Notes under the pieces: model-generated
What the model was told of the DNA's origin: nothing
What the model saw: only the letters and a program-made list of their open reading frames with translations
Database searches by the model: none
Shown here: positions 20,114-25,670 of the stretch, piece after piece
Layout: each line of letters begins with the position of its first letter
Position numbering within the stretch: the stretch's first letter is position 1
Origin: Weizmannia acidilactici
GTDB taxonomy: Bacteria; Bacillota; Bacilli; Bacillales; Bacillaceae_C
Length of the DNA: 25,670 bases
Reading direction: 5' to 3'
Assembly: GCF_008974225.1 (NCBI RefSeq)
Contig: NZ_BKZR01000044.1
Location: 1-25,670, forward strand
Made by a program: the position numbers and the translations under genes

Positions 20114-20173
20114 GCACCTGCTCCGTTTGAATTGAAAGGCCTCGGATTTTTACATTATCGGAGGAGGATTTAT

Positions 20174-21592
20174 ATGTCATTTGATCAGACGATTCAACAT
20201 GCGGGAGCGGCGGAACAAACTGCGGCGCCATCCCAAAACATGGTGACAAAAGAATACGGGGCTTCCGAAGCGGTGCCGATGAGCTGCCGCAGTTTAAGTT
20301 TTGGCGATATGATTGCCACCTGGATCGGGGCAAACGCAAATAACGGTTCATGGTATGTTGGCGGTGTGGTTGCAGGGGCGGCATTCGGCGGTTCCATTTT
20401 AGTCACTTTGATTGCCAATCCGATTGCTTATATGATTATGGCGTTAATCGGGTTTATCGGTTATAAAGTCGGCACTTCGACGATGGCGTTGACAAGGCCG
20501 TCGTTCGGCGTCCGGGGGAGCTTCCTGCCATCGATTTTAAATACAACGCAGTTTATCGGCTGGACCGCGGTCAACACGTTTATTGCCGCAATTTCCATCA
20601 GCTATGTATGCAAAGATTTTCTCGGCTGGCCGGCGTTTGGAGAAGCGGGCGGCGCGAAAACGATGATGTTCGGGATTGTGGTCATGAGCGTTTTGCATTT
20701 GCTCTCAATTGCGATGGGCCATAAATCCGTAAAATTAGTGGAACGTATCGGCGTTGTGTTGATCCTTATTTTAGGCATTTGGGAAACGGTCGTTGTGCTG
20801 TGGCATGTTTCTTTCCATGACATTTTAAACTGGCAGCCGCCGAAAAGTGAACGCCTGCCGATTGGCGCGGCAATGGATACAATGGCGGCGTTCAGTCTTG
20901 GCTGGGTGCCAGCGATTGCGGAATTTACCCGCTACGGCAAATCAAAAGCGACGGCTACGATTGCCCCGATGATCGGCGCAAATATCGCGCTGTTCTGGTT
21001 TGCGTTTGTCGGCATTGTCGGCGCGATCGGCACTGCGATCTCTACAGGGGTGTATGATCCGAATAACTCCGACCCGAGCACGATTGTCAGCAAGCTCGGC
21101 CTTGGCATGGTGGCACTCGTCGTAATTATTTTAACGAGCACCACAGCCAACGCTGTAAACTTAATGGCAGCAGGAATCTCGCTTACAAACATAACGAAGA
21201 AAATCAAGCCGATTGCCGCGCTTTGGATTGTCACGATCATTGCGGCAGTGTTGACAATTGTGCCGCTTTTTGCCGGAAGTTTCCTCGATTCGTTTGAAAT
21301 GTTCCTTGATTATATCGGAATGGTGTTCGGGCCGATTTTTGCCATTACGATCGTGGACTATTACTTTGTGAAGAAAAAATCGTATGATGCCGGGGAATTT
21401 GAAAAAGAAAACGGAAAATACTGGTTTTCGAAAGGTTTTAACATCAAGACAATGCTCGTTTGGGTACTTGGTGTGGCTTTCTTCCTGGCTGTGCACAATC
21501 TGCCGGTTTTTACCGCCCATATCGGCGCCACTTACCCAACGATCGTTTTAACCGGTGTCCTGTATACTATCGTTGCAAAATTATGGAAGTAA
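20174..21592 (+). CDS. codB: cytosine permease, NCS1 family
   Basis: A 472-residue membrane transporter with about twelve hydrophobic segments, of the nucleobase:cation symporter-1 family. Typical segments are SFGDMIATWIGANANNGSW near residue 40, the QFIGWTAVNTF helix, and SLGWVPAIAEFTRYGK. Immediately downstream is codA, which decides for cytosine rather than other NCS1 substrates. An open frame extends upstream to 20051, but GGAGGAGG sits 6 nt before the ATG at 20174 and the upstream part overlaps the attenuator, so 20174 is the start. It would import cytosine with a cation, under pyrimidine-dependent control by the leader. Confidence 0.92.
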   Translation: MSFDQTIQHAGAAEQTAAPSQNMVTKEYGASEAVPMSCRSLSFGDMIATWIGANANNGSWYVGGVVAGAAFGGSILVTLIANPIAYMIMALIGFIGYKVGTSTMALTRPSFGVRGSFLPSILNTTQFIGWTAVNTFIAAISISYVCKDFLGWPAFGEAGGAKTMMFGIVVMSVLHLLSIAMGHKSVKLVERIGVVLILILGIWETVVVLWHVSFHDILNWQPPKSERLPIGAAMDTMAAFSLGWVPAIAEFTRYGKSKATATIAPMIGANIALFWFAFVGIVGAIGTAISTGVYDPNNSDPSTIVSKLGLGMVALVVIILTSTTANAVNLMAAGISLTNITKKIKPIAALWIVTIIAAVLTIVPLFAGSFLDSFEMFLDYIGMVFGPIFAITIVDYYFVKKKSYDAGEFEKENGKYWFSKGFNIKTMLVWVLGVAFFLAVHNLPVFTAHIGATYPTIVLTGVLYTIVAKLWK

Positions 21593-21602
21593 GGTGTTAA
21601 AC

Positions 21603-22868
21603 ATGTTAATCAAAAATGCACGTTTACGAAATCAAGAAGGACTTTGGAACCTTGAATTGAAAAAAGGAAAAATTGAAGCCATTTTCCAAGGTGGGCTTCC
21701 GGAAACTGCGGATGAAGTGATCGATGCGGAAGGCGGGCTTGTCCTGCCTCCTTTCATTGAGCCGCATATCCATTTGGATTCGGTCCTGACAGCGGGGGAG
21801 CCGAAATGGAACGTAAGCGGCACGTTATTTGAAGGCATCGAAACATGGGCGGAGCGGAAAAAGCTGCTTACCCATGAAGATGTGAAGGCGCGTGCGAAAA
21901 AAGCGTTAAAATGGCAGATTGCGCAGGGCATCCAGTTTGTCCGTACCCATGTGGATGTGACCGATCCGAAGTTAACGGCGTTAAAAGCGCTGCTGGAAGT
22001 AAAAGAAGAGGTTGCGCCATGGCTGGAACTGCAAATTGTCGCTTTTCCGCAAGAGGGTATCCTCTCGTTTCCGAACGGCCTTGAATTGATGGAAGAAGCA
22101 TTGAAACTCGGGGCGGATGTGGTCGGCGGCATACCGCATTACGAATTTACCTGGGAGTATGGCGTAGAGTCGGTGAAAAAAGCGTTTGAACTTGCTGTAA
22201 AATACGACCGGCTCATAGATTTCCACTGCGATGAAATTGATGACGAACAGTCGCGCTTTGTCGAAGTTGTCGCGGCGGAAGCGTACCGGCTCGGCATCGG
22301 AGAAAAAGTGACCGCCAGCCATACAACGGCAATGCATTCTTACAATAACGCTTATGCCTCCAAATTATTCAGGATCCTGAGACTTTCGGGTATCAATTTT
22401 GTCGCCAATCCGGTTGTAAACATCCACCTTCAGGGCCGGTTTGATACATACCCGAAACGGCGCGGGGTGACGCGTGTGAAAGAGTTGTTGGAAGCGGGGC
22501 TGAATGTCTGCTTCGGGCATGATGACATTATGGATCCTTGGTATCCGCTTGGCACCGGGAATATGCTGCAGGTGCTGCAAATGGGCATCCATGTATGCCA
22601 GCTGATGGGCTATGAACAGATCATGCAGTCGATTGACCTGATTACGGAAAATAGCGCAAAAACGCTCCATATTGAGGATCGGTACGGCATTGTGGAAGGA
22701 AAACCGGCCAATCTGATTATCCTGACGGCAGCGGATGCTTATGATGCGATACGGAGGCAGGTGCCGGTACGTTATTCGATTCGGAACGGCAAAGTGATTT
22801 CAGAAACGGTTCCGAGTTCCTCCTTCGTCTATTTGGATGGTGAAGAGCGTGTAGGTTTTCAAAAGTAA
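21603..22868 (+). CDS. codA: cytosine deaminase
   Basis: A 421-residue amidohydrolase-superfamily enzyme converting cytosine to uracil and ammonia. Metal ligands and catalytic residues match E. coli CodA: His55 and His57 in EPHIHLDS, His208 and Glu211 in HCDEIDDE, His240 in ASHTTAMHSY, and Asp307 in GHDDIMDPWYPLGTGN. The start ATG at 21603 follows AAGGTG and is 10 nt after the codB stop, so the two are co-translated. Together with codB this feeds cytosine into the uracil pool, where uracil phosphoribosyltransferase elsewhere would make UMP, the effector of PyrR. Upstream extension to 21555 overlaps codB and is not used. Confidence 0.95.
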   Translation: MLIKNARLRNQEGLWNLELKKGKIEAIFQGGLPETADEVIDAEGGLVLPPFIEPHIHLDSVLTAGEPKWNVSGTLFEGIETWAERKKLLTHEDVKARAKKALKWQIAQGIQFVRTHVDVTDPKLTALKALLEVKEEVAPWLELQIVAFPQEGILSFPNGLELMEEALKLGADVVGGIPHYEFTWEYGVESVKKAFELAVKYDRLIDFHCDEIDDEQSRFVEVVAAEAYRLGIGEKVTASHTTAMHSYNNAYASKLFRILRLSGINFVANPVVNIHLQGRFDTYPKRRGVTRVKELLEAGLNVCFGHDDIMDPWYPLGTGNMLQVLQMGIHVCQLMGYEQIMQSIDLITENSAKTLHIEDRYGIVEGKPANLIILTAADAYDAIRRQVPVRYSIRNGKVISETVPSSSFVYLDGEERVGFQK

Positions 22869-22936
22869 TGTAAAGAATATCCCCTTTCGAAATAGGCGAT
22901 AAGAAAGATGCAGGCATATTTTCAATCGGAGGAAAT

Positions 22937-23535
22937 TTGGACGTGGCAGATTTTTACAAAGCCATAGAAGATAGACGTTCCATCTACGCGATTAGTAGTG
23001 AAGCAGTTGTTTCGGACGACCGTATCCTCGGGATCGTCAAACATGCCGTCAAATATACGCCGACATCGTTTAATTCGCAAAGCGGAAGAGTTGTGATTTT
23101 ATTGGATGAGCACCATACGAAACTTTGGAATCACAACAGAAACATTACGGAAAATTGTACCTGCCGAAAATGTTGCTTCAACGGAAGAAAAAATACGTTC
23201 TTTTGGCAGCGGCTGGCACGATCCTGTTTTTTGAAGAACAGGATGTCATCCGATCGCATCAGCAGCAGTTTGAATTATATAAGGATAATTTTCCGTTTTG
23301 GTAGCAGCAGTCTTCCGGAATGCTGCAGCTGGTCGTTTGGGTAGCCCTGAAACAGGAAGGCTTCGGCGCCAGCCTCCAACATTACAACCCGCTCATTGGT
23401 GTTGAAATCAAAAAAGAATGGAAGCTCCTGGACAGCTGGCAGCTAATTGCGCAAATGCCGTTTGGAAAACCGACAGCTCCGGCAGGGGAAAAAGAATTCA
23501 AACCGCTAGATGAACGCGTAAAATTTTTTAAATAA
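22937..23535 (+). pseudogene. YdgI-type nitroreductase, two frameshifts and one stop
   Basis: A nitroreductase-family gene whose whole length of about 200 codons is present but broken. The first frame (TTG 22937 or GTG 22943, after GGAGG) gives DFYKAIEDRRSIYAISSEAVV and TSFNSQSGRVVILLDEHH. Near 23132 it shifts to a frame encoding ETLRKIVPAENVAS. Near 23214 it shifts again to ILFFEEQDVI. A TAG at 23302 interrupts, then MLQLVVWVALKQEGFGASLQHYNP and MPFGKPTAPAGEKEF complete the family sequence. Both shifts look like loss of two bases. The intact gene would have been an FMN-dependent NAD(P)H nitroreductase. High residual similarity implies recent inactivation, or poor sequence quality here. Confidence 0.85.
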
Positions 23536-23544
23536 AAATTTTGA

Positions 23545-23573
23545 CAGCCGGGAATTTCGCGGCTGCTTTTTTT
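23545..23573 (+). terminator. terminator of the nitroreductase pseudogene
   Basis: CAGCCG (23545-23550) and CGGCTG (23560-23565) form a short GC stem followed by C and eight T's. The next 140 nt up to the MgtC stop codon hold no gene I can support. Confidence 0.75.
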
Positions 23574-23713
23574 TGCGTTAAACAGGCTGCTTGAGGAGGG
23601 GGGTGAATGGAATTTCCCATTTTTTAGAAAGAACATCTGATATCAAAAATTTTTTCGCTAATTTCTCTCCCTTGAGTTTGTTGCTATTTAAGTACTTGAA
23701 AAACTGTTTTTCA

Positions 23714-24403
23714 TCAGCTTTCGACTTCAGCCGCCACCACTTCGTCCATATCCGAAATTTTCCGGTATATATCCGCAGCAGTATGCATGTAACTTGCCCT
23801 TACTTTCAAATCGATTAAATGCGAATGGTCTTTTAAATCCTTTATCCGGATATTTTCAATTGTGATCTCTTGCTTTTCAATTGATTCGAGAACCGTTGGG
23901 ATCGAATCCCGGTCATGGACCACAACTTTTATAATGAGATCTTTATTGTGCAATCTCTTTTTTGCTGCTTTTTTTAATAATAAAGGAATAATTTCCACAC
24001 TGATCATGATGAGTACAACGCCTGCGATTGCTTCCATGAAAAAACCTGCCCCGACGGCAATCCCGATGCCGCTTGCTCCCCAGATCATAGCTGCGGTCGT
24101 CAAGCCGGTAATCGAATCGTTATCTTTTTTTAATATGACCCCGGCCCCGAGAAAACCGATTCCGGATACAATTTGGGCGGCGAGCCTGAGCGGATCCATC
24201 GTTATTTGCACATCATGGGCATGATTAAAAAGATACGCCGATTGGATGGATACAATCGTCAGTAAGCAGCTGATAATCGAAATCACTAAGCTTGTCTTTA
24301 ATCCGAGCGGCTTCCGCTTTAATTCCCTTTCCAGCCCGATAATCAGCCCCAATATGGCGGTAATACCGAGTTTATATATAATTTCCATATCCCAGAACAC
24401 CAT
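23714..24403 (-). CDS. MgtC/SapB-family membrane protein
   Basis: A 229-residue protein. The N-terminal MgtC domain (about 1-145) has four to five membrane helices with the family signatures GLIIGLEREL, KTSLVISI, GIGFLGAGVILK and TAAMIWGASGIGIAVGAGFF. A soluble ACT-like tail follows (about 155-229). MgtC proteins are linked to growth at low magnesium, membrane potential and ATP synthase control; many bacilli carry one or more of unknown role. GGGGGAG lies 4 nt before the ATG at 24403. It diverges from the EamA transporter gene; no M-box or other leader element was seen in the 80-nt gap. Confidence 0.9.
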   Translation of the reverse strand: MVFWDMEIIYKLGITAILGLIIGLERELKRKPLGLKTSLVISIISCLLTIVSIQSAYLFNHAHDVQITMDPLRLAAQIVSGIGFLGAGVILKKDNDSITGLTTAAMIWGASGIGIAVGAGFFMEAIAGVVLIMISVEIIPLLLKKAAKKRLHNKDLIIKVVVHDRDSIPTVLESIEKQEITIENIRIKDLKDHSHLIDLKVRASYMHTAADIYRKISDMDEVVAAEVES

Positions 24404-24489
24404 CTGTCTCCCCCTTTAAAAGTACTGGTCAAATGCAGCAGCGCGCTATAGAATGAAAGTAACGTGAAATTGAAAAGGAGAATGTGCAA

Positions 24490-25395
24490 TTGAATCCGTA
24501 TATTGCATTAATCGCGGGAGTACTCGCGGTCACGTCATCCGCCATTTTGGTCAAATACAGCACGGCGGATGCAGGTGTAATCGCATTTTACCGGTTATTC
24601 TATGCCACTTTTATCATGCTGCCAATCCTTTTTATCAATAAGAGGAAAGAACATATGCACATGGGAAAAAAAGATCTTTTCCTTTCTGTCGTTGCCGGGG
24701 CGTTTCTTGCATTCCATTTTATTTTATGGTTTGAGTCCCTTAACTTAACATCCGTTGCCAGTTCTACTGTGCTTGTGACATTGCAGCCGATTTTCACCTT
24801 TGCCGGCGCTTATTTTTTCTTCCGTGAGTCCCTTTCTCTTAAAGCTGTGTTATGCGCGGCTTTAGCAGTATTCGGCAGCATCCTGATCAGCTGGGGAGAT
24901 TTTTTTATCAGCGGAAAAGCGCTCTACGGTGATATTTTAGCGCTTATTTCTTGCCTGTTTGTCACAGTTTATTTAATGATCGGCCAATATGTAAGGAAAA
25001 GGGCGGCTTTGATTCCTTACACTTTTACCGTCTATTTGGCATCCACGGTCGTGCTGTTTTTCTATGTGGTTTTGTCCGGTGAATCTTTTTTTCCGTATTC
25101 CGCCCAAAATTGGGTGTGTTTCTTACTCCTTGCGATCCTGCCGACGCTCGCAGGACACTCGGTGTTTCATTGGGTTGTAAAATGGATCAGTGCATCCGTA
25201 GTTTCCGTTGCGATTTTATTTGAACCGGTTGGTGCCTCGATTCTAGCTTATTTCCTTTTCCAAGAAAAAATTTCCTGGTTCCAGGCGGTTGGCGGAATCA
25301 TCATCTTGTTAAGCATTGCCTACTTTATGATCCGGGACCATGCTGAAAACCGCCGTGCACTTCAGATAAAAGAAAAAAGCGAACCGGCCGGTTGA
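24490..25395 (+). CDS. EamA/DMT-family permease
   Basis: A 301-residue protein with ten predicted membrane helices in two EamA repeats. Family cues are the opening IALIAGVLAVTSSAILVKY, the ASSTVLVTLQPIFT segment of the first repeat and the matching ISASVVSVAILFEPVGASILAY in the second. Such proteins usually export amino acids or metabolites; the substrate is not predictable. The TTG at 24490 is preferred to the GTG at 24484 because AAGGAG (24475-24480) is 9 nt from the TTG but only 3 nt from the GTG. A weak TAGAAT -10 (24450-24455) lies upstream. The final codons overlap a 12-bp palindrome, AACCGGCCGGTT. Confidence 0.9.
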   Translation: MNPYIALIAGVLAVTSSAILVKYSTADAGVIAFYRLFYATFIMLPILFINKRKEHMHMGKKDLFLSVVAGAFLAFHFILWFESLNLTSVASSTVLVTLQPIFTFAGAYFFFRESLSLKAVLCAALAVFGSILISWGDFFISGKALYGDILALISCLFVTVYLMIGQYVRKRAALIPYTFTVYLASTVVLFFYVVLSGESFFPYSAQNWVCFLLLAILPTLAGHSVFHWVVKWISASVVSVAILFEPVGASILAYFLFQEKISWFQAVGGIIILLSIAYFMIRDHAENRRALQIKEKSEPAG

Positions 25396-25543
25396 CCCGT
25401 TTCCTGTGAAAACAGAAAGATGGCTTGTTTTGGTACGTGGCCTGTTTCTTCATATATATGTATATGAAAACCAACATTTGATGATGACCTTGCAGTACAG
25501 TGGGATGCTAAAATATTCTGCGAAAAAATATTTAAAAAAACTA

Positions 25544-25646
25544 TTGCATGGAAGCTAAGGACATGATATATTAATATTCGTCCGATAGCGACCCAGCAAC
25601 GCAACGGTAAAAAAGTTGTTGACATCGATCGGATACATGATATAAT
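25544..25646 (+). promoter_or_regulatory. tandem strong promoters, probably rrn P1-P2
   Basis: P1: TTGCAT (25544-25549), 17 bp, TATATT (25567-25572). P2: TTGACA (25619-25624), 16 bp, TATAAT (25641-25646), with a G seven bases later (25653). P1 is preceded by A/T tracts like an UP element (25510-25540), and both -10 boxes share the context ACATGATATA. Paired strong promoters 75 bp apart with a G start resemble Bacillus rRNA operons, and a hairpin (CGCTCA/TGAGCG, 25655-25670) begins the transcript. The gene itself lies beyond the window. 25396-25543 holds nothing recognised. Confidence 0.6.
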
Positions 25647-25670
25647 AATAAAGTCGCTCAAAAATGAGCG

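Noticed and set aside
21632..22132. 166-codon reverse frame inside codA
   Set aside because: Ser/Pro-rich antisense shadow of a highly conserved enzyme; no start signals.
23591..23818. Forward frame after GGAGGGGGGTG with ATG at 23607
   Set aside because: The frame set by that ribosome site stops after six codons; the longer frame lacks its own site and overlaps the MgtC gene in antisense.
25362..25661. 99-codon reverse frame at the right end
   Set aside because: It crosses the tandem promoters and the EamA gene end, has no ribosome site and no recognisable sequence.

Overview
The window looks like chromosome from a moderate-GC member of the Bacillaceae. Most genes have closest recognisable relatives in Bacillus: TreP/TreA/TreR, a CstR-type persulfide sensor, a single-cluster ferredoxin like B. 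subtilis Fer, YdgI-type nitroreductase and SigD-dependent chemotaxis. Ribosome sites are strong (GGAGG) and TTG/GTG starts are frequent. The gene mix would suit Heyndrickxia (Bacillus) coagulans or a near relative, but this is inference without any search.

Layout. 1-4616 is a trehalose operon: a control region with a TreR palindrome and two identical cre-like boxes, a dedicated EIIA, treP, treC and treR. 4690-5892 holds a VOC protein and a convergent secreted nuclease with a shared terminator. 5967-7027 is a small persulfide-stress module: a CstR-like repressor between two rhodanese-fold proteins, with the same operator in front of both transcription units. 7075-7275 is a probable 6S RNA. It is followed by a small reverse-strand gene broken by an in-frame stop and by tRNA-Pro(CGG). 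8040-12152 is decaying ground: remnants of a CLC channel, an MMPL/RND transporter and an ABC exporter, with one intact methyltransferase and one intact haem-type membrane protein (DUF4405) between them.

12139-14473 carries a SigD-promoter chemoreceptor and an FMN reductase with an MhqR-like operator. 14575-14802 is a set of 21-bp-periodic repeats. 14840-17013, read right to left, is a redox operon: a Ser/Asn-rich anchored protein, an ApbE flavin transferase without signal peptide, a ferric-reductase-like di-haem membrane protein and a ferredoxin. Its promoter has the same unusual architecture as that of the DUF4405 gene 5 kb away, so the two loci probably form one regulon. 17232-19582 has a UbiD decarboxylase and a convergent MerR/GyrI-like regulator, then tRNA-Leu(CAG). 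19949-22868 is codBA behind a PyrR-type attenuator. 22937-25395 has a broken nitroreductase, an MgtC protein and an EamA permease. The window ends just inside what looks like the leader of an rRNA (or stable RNA) operon with two tandem strong promoters.

The most interesting material is the paired redox loci with the TTAA-N7-TTAA promoter, the PyrR-controlled codBA leader, the 6S RNA candidate, the two-operator CstR module, and the 21-bp-period repeats. No CRISPR array, phage module, defence system or intact insertion sequence was seen.
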